A stretch of DNA of 64,000 nt, from NCBI RefSeq assembly GCF_015832195.1, contig NC_052032.1, positions 8,066,618-8,130,617 on the forward strand, in the 5' to 3' direction. The stretch is from Motacilla alba alba. Taxonomy: Eukaryota > Chordata > Aves > Passeriformes > Motacillidae. A program made the translations under genes and the position numbers. Shown piece by piece: positions 1 to 11,318 of this stretch (position 1 is its first letter; each line of letters starts with the position of its first letter). Under the pieces are notes generated by a model, which was not told the origin of the DNA, did not search any database, and worked only from the letters and a program-made list of their open reading frames with translations.

Positions 1-471
1 TGGGATTTGGTGGAAGCACAGCAAAAGCCTCTAAAATCAGTGCTGGAGCTGAGTGAGAGGCAGGGCTGGGCTGGGGAGCAATGCTGGCTGATGCTGGGAG
101 GAGGAGAGCCAAGGTTGCACTCAATTTAAAGAGGGTAAAGGGAAAGGGGTTATTGGGTGAGAAGTTGGAGTAGAGAAGCAAAATCAGCCTGCTGGAGGTT
201 TGATCCCAGCAGCTGAGGGTCTCCAGGTGAACATGCCGAGGGCAGGCCCAGAGGGATGGACCTTGTGCCCATCAGCAGCACACCCAGGGTGGCCCTGCAG
301 GGGGACAGGCATCCTTCAGGGCTACAAACCTCGGCTTGAAGAGGGGAAAGCCTGCAGGAGCAGAGGATTCCTCCTGCTGCGTGCATCTCTTCTGGCTAGA
401 AACACATCAGGGAGATCCCAACATCCACAGTGGATGAGCCCCGTGCTCTGAGATAATGCAGCCATAATAAA

Positions 472-868
472 TGTCACCAACATATTTTATGAAAAATCCT
501 TTTTGCTAGGATTTTTTTTCTCTTGAGAAGCTGAGAGGCTTCAAGAAAGAAAGCAAAACAGTTATTATCTGCTGCTGTGGAATGCAGCAGGTGCATCTTT
601 GATTGGTCCATGTGAAGTGTTTTTATTTAATAACCAATCAAAGATGCAGCTGGTCTCAGACTCTCTGGGAGTCACAAGATTTTGTTATTCATTCCATTCT
701 ATTTTTGTCCAGTTTTTTAATGATTCCTTTCTCTCTATTCTTTTAGTATAGTTTTAGTTTAGTATTTTTAATATAATATATATAAAAAATATAATAAATC
801 AACCTTCTGACAAATGGAGTCAAAATTCTCATCTCTTCCTTCATCCTGGCTGCCCTGCAAAAACCACA
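472..868 (+). mobile_element. Solo LTR of a passerine ERVK-like endogenous retrovirus
   Basis: It begins TGTCACCAACAT and ends CCACA, the expected TG...CA. It contains a TTTAGTATAGTTTTAG stretch, an AT-rich run and AATAAA at 793-798, followed by a U5-like tail. The 6 bases before (466-471, AATAAA) and after (869-874, AATAAG) match 5 of 6, a good candidate target-site duplication. Six bp is the length known for ERVK-type insertions. No internal retroviral sequence flanks it. The element at 22808-23474 shares the same layout and similar sequence in the opposite orientation. Family assignment is by recall, not by search. Confidence 0.75.
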
Positions 869-3800
869 AATAAGCAACTGGGAACATTTTTTCCCCTATG
901 TGTTTCTGCCAGCTGTGGAAGGCTTTGGTTTTTTTGTGCTCTGTCTCCCACTAAATACAGGATAGTCAACAAAATTAAGATTACCATCGGGGATCTTGAC
1001 TTAGGCAGGGATTATTGTTGTGGGGGTGGCTGTTTGCATCCAGGAGCTGCACTCTCCCTGCTCGGTCTGTTCCTCATCAGGGTGTCTGTGCATCAGCAGC
1101 CTTGCCTTTGGAAGGGAAAAATTGGGAATTGCCTCGGGATCAGGGAGGCAGAGCTCCTGTGAAGAGCTGGCAGTGAACACTGGGAGGTTTGGGATGGGGT
1201 GTCCTGTGTGGCAGGGGGTGACAGAGAGGTGACAGGGTCAGGGGGGCGTGGTGAGCTGGGGCTGTCCCGTGTGTGTGAGGAGTGCTGGCAGCCCTGGGAT
1301 CACACAGGGAGCAGGAAATACCAGCGAGGAGCCTTTCCCATGCTCCCGTGGCCGCCTCGCAGGGAGCAGGGGTGGGAACTGGCTCCCAGAGCCTTCCCTG
1401 GGCGTGAGGGGCTCCTGGGGAGAGCCAGGCTGGCTCTGCAGGACCTGCGGGGCTCCCGCGTGCCAGCTGCAGGCTGGGCTTTGCTGCCAGCTGGGGACGT
1501 GGCTCTTGGTGCATCTCAGGGCCCATCTGGAGAGCAGAGAGCTGTTCCCCTGCAGCACCTGCAGCTCAGCCCGCGTGGCTGAGCCCAGAGCTGTTCCTAA
1601 ATCCAGGTGCAGGTACAGCTGCTGTGCCGAGATCCAGAGCTGGGCTCGGAGCTCCCAGGACATCTGTCCAGCTGCAGGCCTGCTCTCTGACTTCAGGACT
1701 TCATTAAACTTCACAGCCTGAGTTAATTCTCTCTCTTCCTGTGTTTGTGGGTTGGTTTTCCCCCTGTCACTTGCCAAGCTGAGGGGCTCAGCCTGGGAAA
1801 GGTTGGACTTGCAGCATCTCCACAGCCTGGAGACCTTCCCGTGTCTCCAGGGAGCTGCTCAGTCACTTAGTCCAGAGGGACTGAAGGTTCCCACATGGAC
1901 TTGTGCCTAATCCCCTGCCATGGCTGTGCATCCCCCTGGGGTTTGGGCCATCCCAGCTCCTAGAGCATCCCCAAGCAGCACCAGGAATCTGGGGAGAAAG
2001 CAGGAATTCGGGTTTCCACCCCACTGTCCGAGTGAATGTGAAAGCAGGCGAGTGGCCACAGCCTAGTGAAGGGGCAGAGTTCAAGAGCACAGTTATTTTT
2101 AGGAGCAATTTTGGAATGGAAAATGTCTTCCAGCTTAATGAGCTTGTTTCTTATATCCTTTTAAAGTGCTGCTCTTTAAACCAGATGGTTAAATGATGCT
2201 GGGTTTGGGGTTTTTTTTTTGTTTTTAAGGATGTTCTTAGGTTGAGAAAACGAGTTTGGCTTATGGTTTTCTCTCCTTTTGTTGCTGTTTGTTTATACTT
2301 CAGTGTCCAGAGAGTGAAGCGAGCGAGAGATTTTTTTGCTGTTGTATTCCAGAGCTGTTCCTCTTGTGAACAAACTGCATGCAAAGGTTTCAATCCACTT
2401 TTTGACACTCCGAAGTTACACTTTTTAATTATCACGGTGGTATTTTGCATCCCTTAAAAAAATTACAGCGTTCAGTTGGAAATGTTGGGAGGGAAAAAAC
2501 AAAAACATTTATTTCATGTGTCACAGCTTTTGAGGTTGTTTACAGTAGCAGAAAGCTGCACCTCTGAAAAAGAAAAAAAAAAGGTGACACACGAAAGCAA
2601 AGCAGAAGAAACACTGTCTGAATTTGTTTTCTCAGCTGTCTTGGCATTTTGGATATAAACAGGTACCTGGGGCATAAATGCTTCAAGATGCTGATGGTAC
2701 ACAGCAAAGATGTGGCTTTGTGAGAGGCAGCAGAGCCCAGTAAATTCCAGTGTGAGAGAAATGGAAATGCCCAATAACCCCCACCCAGCACCTCTTAAAT
2801 AACCAACCAGCCGCCTGCAGGAGGGGGGAAACTAAAACTGAGCAGGTTTGGGGTCTCTGGGCTGAGCTTTGGTGCTTCCCCTGTGCTCTCAGTTCACAGA
2901 GAGGTGTTTCCCTGAGAAAACCCTGGTTTTGGGGCAGTGAATTACCATTTCCCCATGGAAAGAACAACCCCCACCCTGTTGCTCCTGGAGGGGGTGGATT
3001 TCCATCCCAAAACGCTCTGTGTTGGCACTGGGTGAGTGTCACTGGAGCTGCTGTAGCCTCCAGGTCTCTCCCAGCTAATAAACAAACCTGTGTTGCTCCT
3101 GGACAATCCTCTCCCTCTCTCCACTGGCATTCCTTTGGTGCACAAGTGCAGTGCCCACGAGCGTGGCCACCCACAGGGCTTGGTTTGGGCACCAGAACTG
3201 GCTTGGGTGGCACTTTGCAGTGGACTCCAAGCTGCTTTTTCAGCCATCGATGCTGCCCCATGAGCAAAGCCGAGGTGTTCGGTGTGATGTGGGCACCTGC
3301 AGAGGATGGATCTGGCATTTTGGCACATCAGCCCTCGGGGCTTGGATAGCTGAGGCTCATCTGCGATCCACAGGATGAGACATTTTGGGTTTTTAAAGAC
3401 ACCAGAGGTCACCAAGGAGTGGCTTGGACACACGGGGCTCCGTGTCTTGCTGTACCACGACCTGGGGAAATGCAGATGGGCTGGAGAAGCTCAAGATGAA
3501 ACATGACAGCGACTGGCCTGAGGCAAGCACAGACCAAATCAGGCAGAATAACAGGAGAGGCTCTTCATCAGGTGCCATGGAAAACACAGGCTTCTGTCCT
3601 TGGCTGGGCTCAGGCATAGCTGCAGGAGGTGGGGCTGCCTCTCCGAGCTCTCTGACTGCATCTCTTTTCTCCTCAAGTGGATTGCAAGGTTGAAATGCTT
3701 CCCTTATGTTTAGAGAACCAGCCTGGAGAAGCTCTCAGCCATCTGAGGCTCCTGGAAGAGAAATAAAAGCGTTGGCACAGCCATCAGCACGGGGGAGAGG

Positions 3801-4480
3801 GCTGGAAGCTCAGCTCTGGAGACGGGGTGGCCACAGCTTGGGAGAGCTCTGCCTTGCACGAGAGGCTTTTCTGGGGTGCAGCAAGCCAGATTCCTGCCTC
3901 AGCTCCTGCGTTTGAGGTGGATAGACCCACTCTAATCAAAAGCTGTGCCACCCTCAGGACCAGGAAAAGCAGCGTTGGGACGCTGAGAAGAACAGGGTCA
4001 TTCCTGTTTTGGTGTCACCAGACAAGCTGCCATGCAGCTGCCACCTTGGTGTTTGTCTTCTTAAAAACATAAATGAAAACTAAACCCACGAAGATGCACA
4101 GTTCCCAGAGCAGATCCATTTGAAAAATGTGTTTTTGTCATCTCCACAAAGATGGAGATTTGACTGATCCCCAGTGGAGTGGGGAGTGGACTCCAGGGGT
4201 GATGTCCCGGGCCTGCGTGGTGAGGGGTCTGCTCACTGCTGGAGATTTTCCCAGATTTTGTGGGTAAAAAAACCCCACTTGTCCTTCTTTTCCTTCCTTC
4301 TCTTCTGTGTGTTGGGTTTTCCTACATCTCAAGGAACACAGTCCCCATTTTTTTCCTGGGATGGTGATGCGTCCCTCAGCTCCTCTCCTAAGAAGGAGCA
4401 ACAGCTTGTCAGGTGCTCAGGAACTCCAGGGAAATGCTGGTGGCAGAAAATCCAGACATTTTCCATGGGGCTTGTACCTG

Positions 4481-4786
4481 TGGATGGATGGATGGATGGA
4501 TGAGGGATGGATGAGGGATGGATGGATGGATGATGGATGGATGGATGGATGGATGGATGAGGGATGGATGAGGGATGGATGGATGGATGATGGATGGATG
4601 GATGGATGGATGGATGGATGGATGGATGGATGGATGGATGAGGGATGGATGAGGGATGGATGGATGGATGATGGATGGATGGATGATGGATGGATGGATG
4701 GATGGATGGATGATGGATGGATGGATGGATGGATGGATGGATGGATGGATGGATGGACGATGGATGGATGGATGGATAGATAGATC
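4481..4786 (+). repeat. GGAT/ATGG tetranucleotide array with higher-order structure
   Basis: About 300 bp of GGAT units are broken by GAGGGAT and GATGATGG variants that recur in the same order. The open frames across it (WMDG repeats and their reverse complement) are artefacts of the repeat. It ends in a short GATA run. Confidence 0.95.
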
Positions 4787-5980
4787 CAGGGATCCATGGA
4801 TGGCTGGACGGGGTGATGGCAAAGTGATTCCACACTTGTCCTGCCGTTGGAGGAGCTGCCTGGGCTTGGCAGCAGGGTGCAGCAGAGCAGACCACACTCC
4901 CTGGTGAGGGCTGGGTTTATCTTTGCCTGCTGGCTGGGCCTGTGCCATCTGCTGTGCCCGGGCTGTCGCTGCTGCAGCGCGGGCTGCGCGTGGGGCTGGG
5001 CTGGGATGAGTCAGCTGTCCCCTGCCCAGCTCTGCAGGGAGCTGCAGCGCCGATTTTCTGGTGCAGCAGCTCGGAGCTCAGATCAATAGAAAGAACTCCT
5101 TACGTGTCTGATCTCTGCCCATCTGTCTCTGTGTTGTTTGGATCAGCTGGGTTCAGCCTGATGGCAGTCGAGCTGCCCTGGAAGATCCTCTCCCACAACC
5201 CCTGAGTTGTGTCAGACTCTTCAGGCCAGGAGTGAGGCACTGAGGAGGTTGAGATTTGCAGGTGGAAGGCTTTAAGTAGCCCCAGTCTGCCCAGACCTCT
5301 GCAATGTTTTGGCACAAATCCCAGTGTCCAGCACAAGGATGTGTTTTTGGGGTTAACACCATGGTGGAGTGACCCCAGTGATCCCAACTTTGCACCTTCA
5401 TCCTTGAGAGCTGCTGCAAATCTCCATCAGCACTCTGGCATTTAAATCTTTTTATAAGATCCCATTTGTGGAGGGTTTGCCTTTCTCTCAGGCTTTTGTG
5501 TTATTTAGTAGGTGTTTCATCTCCTCTAATGTGCCCAGAGGAATCTTGGTGCATCTGTGCTGCTCAAGGAGGGCTGGCATTAAGCAAAAACTTCCCTTTT
5601 TCTGATGCTTGGAGAAGCAGGAGTGGGGTTGGAGGGGCGAAATTAAAGCAGGGTTTTATGATGGCTTGAAAAAGAAGAAGAATCCACGCCAGATGGACAA
5701 AAGCCACGACACAAATCTGAGTTTACCTGGCTCTGGCAGCCCAGCAGGCAACGTTGGTGGGCCTGAGGAGCCTCTGCAGCCCAGAGAAGTTTGCAGAAAG
5801 GAGCCTCTTGCCTTTTTGCATAACAGCTTTCACGTGGAAGAGCCTGGGCTCTGTTGACCTGCAGCAAACAGCAACGCTGAGGGAAGGAGGGGGAGCACTG
5901 GGAATCAGCCCCAGGAGCTGGGTTAATGGGGTCAATAGCCAGAGAGGGCTCCTTTAGCCTGTGTCTCAATTTCCTGGGGC

Positions 5981-6032
5981 TTATTTTATTTTATTTTATT
6001 TTATTTTATTTTATTTTATTTTATTTTATTTT
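5981..6032 (+). repeat. (TTTTA)n pentanucleotide microsatellite
   Basis: About ten uninterrupted TTATT/TTTTA units. It resembles the poly-A-derived tail of a retroposon read on the opposite strand, but no element body is visible beside it. Confidence 0.9.
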
Positions 6033-7109
6033 GATTTTCCCAGAGTTTCATCTCGCAGGGTTTGGTTTTGCACTTGGCCCAGAGCTGGTCCCACTGATGG
6101 TCTGAAAAGCCTCCTTGTGTCACAGACAGCTCTGGTTTCCCCCAGACAGCACCTGGTGCCCCTGCTGCTCTGCCTCAACACCCCATAAGCAGCTTCAGCT
6201 GCAGCAGGGAGGGAGTGCTGGGGTAATTGTCAATAAATAGCAATAAATAGCAGTAAATATCAGGGGTTTGGGGTTATTGGAGTGCCTCAGCAAGGAGCTG
6301 GGTGAGTTCAGTGAGCTGTGTCTCATTGCCAGAGATGCTTGGGCTGCTCTCAAGCTCAAATGTGCTGTGAGAAACAGTGGTGTGTGGGATTTAGGGTCTG
6401 TGACAAGGTGATGGGGAGAGAGAGAGAGTTCCCACTGCACAAAGCTGCCTTCCAGGTGTAGGAAAAGCGTGTGCAGGTTTCCAGGGGAGGTCATTAATAA
6501 TAATAATAATGTTATTAGCATCTAGTAAGTGTTTCTCATCTCTGAGCTGCTCAGATGTAATTCATCAGCATGTGACAGGCTGCTGGCAAGATCATTCCCA
6601 CCGCACAGGATTTGGGACAGGTCTCTCCTGTCTGTCTGGAGCCAAAGGCAAGGATGCAGGTTTGCATGGAGCTCCTGTCCCACGGGAGCTGGAGAGGGGC
6701 ATGGCGTGGCCTCCAGGGAAACTCAGCACTGCCAGCCTCAGAGGTGGCTGAATTTGGGATTTCTGCCTCAAACTATTTTCTTTAGGATTCCCTGATTCTG
6801 TCCCTTCTCCCACAGTGGCTCAAGGTGTGGCTTCCTTTGTGGTGCTTTCCATCATTTGTCCTTGACCCTTTTATTTCCAGGACCTGTCCCTCTGCAGGGA
6901 AGGAGCTTTCCCTGTCCAAGCAGGGTCATCCCTCTCCATGCACATGCAGAGCTGATTTCCCAGGCTGGGGCTGCTCCCTGCCTGCCCCAGACCTCACATT
7001 CCCTGGGATATCCTGCTCTGGCCACGCTGGGAGCACACATCAGAGAGGGGTGATCCTGCAGGATGCTTTGGGGTGTCATGGCCACCTGTGGGGCCTGGGG
7101 GTGACACTG

Positions 7110-7498
7110 TGAGAAACGCTGCTCAATTCCAGAATATTTAAAAAGTTTATTAAAACCTTATCAAAAATACAACAGAAGACTGAATAGATAAAACATTGCA
7201 GCACCAGGAGCAGAGGATTTTTCCCACCTTGTGCTCATCCACACAATGGAGGTTTTGACTTTTAACCCTTTAGCTCCTCCAAAATTCTGACTCCTTCTTC
7301 ACTGTCCAGTGATGGAGAGCACTTCATCTTGATTGGAGGTCAGGTGCTGCCATAGTAACAACCCAACCCTCCCAAATGTCCCCAACCCGGGCCACCCCCT
7401 GATAACAGCACAAGGGTAAAACATAACTATAAACTTATAAAAGTTATCTTCACATATGTACATGATATTTGCCTTTTAATTGTGAGAGTCAGCCATCA
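7110..7498 (-). mobile_element. Solo LTR of an ERVL-like endogenous retrovirus, antisense to RXRA
   Basis: Read on the minus strand it begins TGATGGCTGACTC and ends CGTTTCTCA, with AATAAA shortly before the end (plus-strand TTTATT near 7146). Flanking pentamers CACTG (7105-7109) and CATTG (7499-7503) match 4 of 5, which fits a 5-bp ERVL-type target duplication. The sequence resembles common passerine ERVL LTRs from memory. No internal region is attached. Confidence 0.6.
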
Positions 7499-7509
7499 CA
7501 TTGTGCAGA

Positions 7510-7881
7510 TGACAGCCTGGTCAGAGAGAGACAAAGCCAGATAATTAATTCCATTAATTCCAGCCATTAATAATGGCTTCCCATGAATTGGTCTAGGAAG
7601 TTTTAGGGAGGCAGAGAGAAAGAATGGTGAGCAATCTGCAGGTGGTGTTTGTAATAAGTTGTTTTCCTCATGAGGTGTTTTATCGAAGGGTGTCTTCTTA
7701 ATTAAGCAATCATGTGAAATGTGTTGATTAAATGACCGCTCTGGTCTGCCTGTATGGGAGCAGTGTATAAAAGAAGGGGTTCAAATAATCTGGGGGCTTC
7801 TGGCCTCTTTAGCCTCCTGACCTGGACTCTGTGTCACTCATCCCTTCCTGACTCAGTGCTGACAGTCACAGTACTGTGACA
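7510..7881 (+). mobile_element. Possible second LTR fragment in sense orientation
   Basis: The layout is promoter-like: a TGTATAAAAG TATA-type box near 7763, then a GGGGGCTTCTGGCC stretch as in several avian LTRs. It ends next to a 16-bp perfect palindrome at 7865-7880. I could not place its 5' end, a poly-A signal or a target duplication, so it may be a truncated LTR or an unrelated promoter-like sequence. Confidence 0.35.
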
Positions 7882-8372
7882 GAACAGCTGACAGCACCAG
7901 AGGCCACAGTCTCAAGCTGCATCAAGGGCTGGATATCAGGAAAAGGTTTTCCACAGAAAGAGTGATAAAGTTCTGGAATGGTCTGCCCGGGGAGCTGGTG
8001 GAGTCACCATCCCTGGTGTGTTTGATGGAGTTCTGGAATGGTCTGCCCGGGGAGCTGGTGGAGTCACCATCCCTGGTGTGTTTGATAAAGTTCTGGAATG
8101 GTCTGCCCAGGGAGGTGGTGGAGTCACCATCCCTGGTTGTGTTTGATGGAGTTCTGGAATGGTCTGCCCAGGGAGATGGTGGAGTCACCATCCCTGGTGT
8201 GTTTGATAAAGTTCTGGAATGGTCTGCCCGGGGAGATGGTGGAGTCACCATCCCTGGTGTGTTTGATAAAGTTCTGGAATGGTCTGCCCGGGGAGATGGT
8301 GGAGTCACCATCCCTGGTGTGTTTGATGGAGTTCTGGAATGGTCTGCCCGGGGAGGTGGTGGAGTCACCATC
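7882..8372 (+). mobile_element. CR1 LINE 3' tail, upstream part
   Basis: The text from about 7882 (ACAGCACCAGAGGCCACAG, then GGCTGGATATCAGG) is the familiar end of avian CR1 ORF2; the frame reads LDIRKRF...WNGLP..VESPSL. This is a dead 3' fragment. A 60-bp part of it has been multiplied in tandem (see next entry) and the element is then cut by an LTR at 8373. CR1 sequence resumes at 9009. Confidence 0.75.
7963..8372 (+). repeat. Seven-copy 60-bp tandem repeat derived from the CR1 tail
   Basis: TTCTGGAATGGTCTGCC recurs at 7971, 8031, 8091, 8152, 8212, 8272 and 8332, so units are 60 bp with one of 61 bp. They differ mainly at GATAAAG versus GATGGAG and at GAGCTGG, GAGATGG or GAGGTGG, which points to stepwise duplication. 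A 60-bp unit is a whole number of codons, so open frames run through the array, but this is not a gene. The last unit stops at ACCATC where the LTR begins. Confidence 0.95.
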
Positions 8373-9008
8373 TGTGCCGGTCGCCGCCATCAGGGTGATC
8401 CTGAGATTGTGTTAGAAAATCCTTTTTCCAACCCAGCTGTCCAAGAAGGAGTCAGAGGTTCTTGGGCTGTTGTTCTCGAGGTTGTTTATTAATTGTTATC
8501 TAGAGCATTTTCTGTCTGGCCCGCCATGATCTGTTCAGCAGGTCAGCCCGAGGCACGCTGCCCTCCCACGGGGCTGGTGTTGTCTTTTATCCTATAAGCT
8601 CCATATTTGATATTTACAGTTCTGTTCCAATACCTGTCACCTGTGTTAGACAGTGACTTTCTACTCTAGACCAGTCTGAAAGTGCCAACATCACCCAGAT
8701 CATGGAGGCTGGGAAGAAGGAGAAAGAAGGGCAGGGCAGGCCCTGATTCCTCCATCTTGGAGCCTCAGACCCCCATGTACAAAGCCCCAAACCCCCATGT
8801 ACAAAATGTTAAAATTTCACCCTGTGATCACTACTGCTGTGCTATCTAAACCCTTGTGACATTTAATTCTTCATACAAAGCTGGTAGCTGGTTCCATGGG
8901 TGAAACTCAAAGCCACAGGGGTCTTTGGCTGCACGCCAGGGTCCCTGACCCCCCCAGCCAGGGTTTGGATCATCCAGGAATGTCAGAGAGACGTCCTGGG
9001 TTCTGACA
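8373..9008 (-). mobile_element. ERVL-like solo LTR inserted in the CR1 tandem array
   Basis: On the minus strand it starts TGTCAGAACCCAGG and ends GACCGGCACA. A TTTATT at about 8486-8491 on the plus strand gives AATAAA on the minus strand, close to the 3' end as expected. The host text on either side is ACCATC (8367-8372) and GCCATG (9009-9014), sharing CCAT, and the CR1 text continues across (CCAT, then CCTGGTGTG versus CCTGGGTGTGG). That continuity is the strongest evidence for an insertion. Length is 636 bp and no internal retroviral genes are present. Confidence 0.7.
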
Positions 9009-9113
9009 GCCATGCCTGGGTGTGGCACTGGCTGCCAGGGTTGAGTTGAGCTGTCGGGGCTGGGTGGGCTCGATGATCTCCAAGGTCTCTTCCAGCCCAG
9101 CGGTTCCGTGATG
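9009..9113 (+). mobile_element. CR1 LINE 3' tail, terminal part
   Basis: GCACTGGCTGCCAGGGTT, then CTCGATGATCTCCAAGGTCTC and TTCCAGCCCAGCGG, is the standard avian CR1 3' UTR. It ends in a degenerate form of the terminal ATTCTGTG repeat. It continues the copy interrupted at 8372. Its end lies 48 bp before the RXRA exon at 9162. Confidence 0.8.
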
Positions 9114-9161
9114 CCCCTGCCCCAGTCTGACACTGCCACTGTCCCTGTGTGTCCCTCACAG

Positions 9162-9331
9162 CCGTGCAGGAGGAGAGGCAGCGGGGCAAGGACCGCAACG
9201 AGAACGAGGTGGAGTCCACGAGCAGCGCCAACGAGGACATGCCCGTGGAGAAGATCCTGGAGGCCGAGCTGGCCGTGGAGCCAAAGACAGAGACCTACAT
9301 CGAGGCAAACATGGGCCTGACCCCCAGCTCG
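9162..9331 (+). CDS. RXRA: RXRA coding exon (likely exon 5): hinge end and start of ligand-binding domain
   Basis: RXRA is a nuclear receptor that binds 9-cis-retinoic acid and related lipids and acts in the nucleus as homodimer or as the obligate partner of RAR, PPAR, LXR, VDR and TR. This 170-bp exon enters with the last two bases of Ala204 and ends with Ser260, using human numbering. It encodes the basic hinge ([14 protein letters not shown]), then helix 1 of the ligand-binding domain ([11 protein letters not shown]) and the loop to helix 3. The 3' splice site is CCCTCACAG at 9153-9161 and the donor is TCG|GTGAGC. Compared with recalled human RXRA I see R234K, V250I and N257T. Ser260, a known MAP-kinase site, is the last codon; its Pro261 comes from the next exon. 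The ATG/GTG starts seen nearby are not real starts, because this is an internal exon. Confidence 0.97.
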
Positions 9332-9868
9332 GTGAGCACCTCTGCCCAGCCCCTCTTTGGGACATCAGAGTGACCACGAGGACGGCTGGGGCACAGAGGG
9401 GTTGTCCTCTGTCAGATCTAGGCTCTGTGAGCCAGCTCAGCACCCAGAGAGCAGAGCCAGAGCCACCAGCGTTTGGTGTCTTCTGTCCCACAGCCACAGG
9501 TGCTGTAAGGAGTGATTAAAAGTGATTTTTATAGTAAATAACAGCCCTCAGTGCTGAAAGGCAGGAGGACACTCTGCTCTGAAGAGCTCGGAGTCCAGTT
9601 GAGGCAATAAACCTGTGTGGCTGAAGTGTAGGGAGATAAGAGCTCTCTGCACCTCTCACCCTAACAATGAGGGTGTGACTTCTCAGGGGCAGAATTATGC
9701 AGCTGCTTGGCTCTGAGGAGAGGAAACCTGGAGAAATTTGCCTATGAGTTGGCTCTCGAGTTCTTTTCCCGGTTAGAAAACTCACATTATAACTGGGCCT
9801 GCTTGGAGCATCGGGGCTGTACCAGGATGCTGTGTGCACAGGACAGGGGTGGCAGGGAAATGGACAGG

Positions 9869-9949
9869 AGCAGCCTGGGCTGGTGGAAGGTGTTGGGATG
9901 AGATGGGCTTGAGGTCCCTTCGAGCCCAAACCAGTCTGGGATTCTGTGG
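9869..9949 (+). mobile_element. CR1 LINE 3'-end fragment
   Basis: AGCCTGGGCTGGTGGAAGGTG followed by GAGGTCCCTTCGAGCCCAAA and GGGATTCTGTGG matches the avian CR1 terminal consensus. Confidence 0.75.
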
Positions 9950-10456
9950 AGAGTGAGGGGAAGTGGTTTGGGCCCTTTCCTGTGAGATTCCCTTATCAGA
10001 AGTGAGACATCTCCCTGCAGAGCAGCACCTCCTAATGGGAGAGCCAGACCTCCCTCTGAGATTCCATTTCTAGGACAGACCCTCTGCAGCCCAGGCAGTG
10101 TTTAGGGTCAGTCCCCATTCCCCCATTGCCCCTTTTCCCATGAAAGCTGTGGGAATAGAGGAATTCCTCTGAGAAACTGAGGCTGCAGTGGGGAGCATCT
10201 CCTGGTGGCCACCAGGTCCCTTGAGGGACTCAGAGGTTGAACTCTGCCAACATTTGGGCTGGCTGAGCCACGAGAGCAGGCTCAGGCACTGAAATATCCC
10301 AGTGCAATTCCTGCTGGGTGGCTGTGAGGCTGAGCTGGTGAAATGCAGCTATTCTGAGCGAGTGCAAGGGCTCTGCAGGGTTTATTTTCTGCTGCAACAA
10401 TACTTTTATCTCTCTCTTTATATGAAGCTTGGAGGGTTTGAGTCAGAAATCCCTTC

Positions 10457-10516
10457 CTATGGCAGAGGGTTGGAAATAGAGCATCTTTAGGGTCCCTTCC
10501 TGCAGAATTCTGTGAG
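10457..10516 (+). mobile_element. CR1 LINE 3'-end fragment, decayed
   Basis: CTATGGCAGAGGGTTGGAAA, then AGCATCTTTAGGGTCCCTTCC and AATTCTGTGA follow the CR1 tail consensus with several changes. Confidence 0.6.
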
Positions 10517-11318
10517 GGATCTGGGAGTGAGGACAAGTCTAATTGGCTTTTTGGGATGGTCTTTTTGCAAAGACAGCTTTTCCTAGCATTCCTTGGGTGG
10601 CTCTTGGATATTCAGGGCTTTGTGGGATGGACAGAGCCAATCCCTCAGTGAAACTCTCCAGGATCAGGTGCAGGATTTAGGATCCTGCATTTAGGAGGAG
10701 GATCCCATCCCCACGAGGCTGTGAAGGGCTTTTTTTTGGAGGAGTTAGTGAGGGGCTCAGAGAGGCTCTGCCTGCTCTTAGGATGAAAAATCCTTCGGGG
10801 GAGCTGGAGCCAGCCTCGTGCTGACTTGAAAACAAACCCCAGAGAGGGAGCTGAAATAAATGGCTTCGTCTGGCACGGCGTCTCCTCCAATTGAAAGCCG
10901 GTTCCTGCATAATTCAGCAGGCATTACTGTGAACAAGGATGTGTGTTGCATCTAAATAGAAGCGGGAGGCTTGTTGAAATGCCCTGGTATTGTCAAGCAC
11001 GAGGTGACATTTGTAGCAGGTTTAGCAGATGGATGAGATCAGCAGCTCCCGGTGACTGAGGCCACCACGGCATGAGGAGAGGGAACACAGAGGAGCTGCT
11101 GCCCTTCCCCAGAGCCCAGGTGATGGAAAGGCAGACAAATCGAGGTCCTGATAAACACGGGGAGAGCACGAGCTGTTTGCTGCTGGCCTCGTGCGTTGGG
11201 TGCTCTGATTTGTGCCTCTGCACTCAGGCTGGTGACCTGCAGGGACATTGCCAGCTGGCTGTGCCAGGCTGGGGTGGGGGTGGCAGGGTGATTTAGGGAT
11301 TAGCACCCTTGTCTCCCA

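Larger units (their letters stand above)
1..9161 (+). other. RXRA: RXRA intron upstream of the first visible exon (partial)
   Basis: No coding exon is recognisable here. In particular the zinc-finger exons of the DNA-binding domain are absent in all frames, so the preceding exon lies before base 1. The segment ends in a 3' splice site: a CTGAC branch-point candidate (A at 9130), a pyrimidine-rich stretch and CACAG at 9157-9161. The interior holds a solo LTR (472-868), simple repeats (4481-4786, 5981-6032), two or three further LTR-like pieces and a CR1 LINE tail, listed separately. Bases 1-471, 869-4480, 4787-5980 and 6033-7109 show no gene or clear repeat to me. Confidence 0.85.

Noticed and set aside
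7963..8372. Regularly spaced repeat resembling a CRISPR array
   Set aside because: Units are contiguous with no variable spacers, and the genome is vertebrate; it is a tandem duplication of CR1 sequence.
1..9161. Search for the RXRA DNA-binding-domain exons
   Set aside because: No frame shows the expected Cys-rich zinc-finger or the QKCLAMGMKRE segment, so these exons are upstream of the window.
9149..9373. Start codon for a short protein overlapping the first visible RXRA exon
   Set aside because: The upstream bases are intron and splice acceptor; the exon is internal and in frame with the rest of RXRA.
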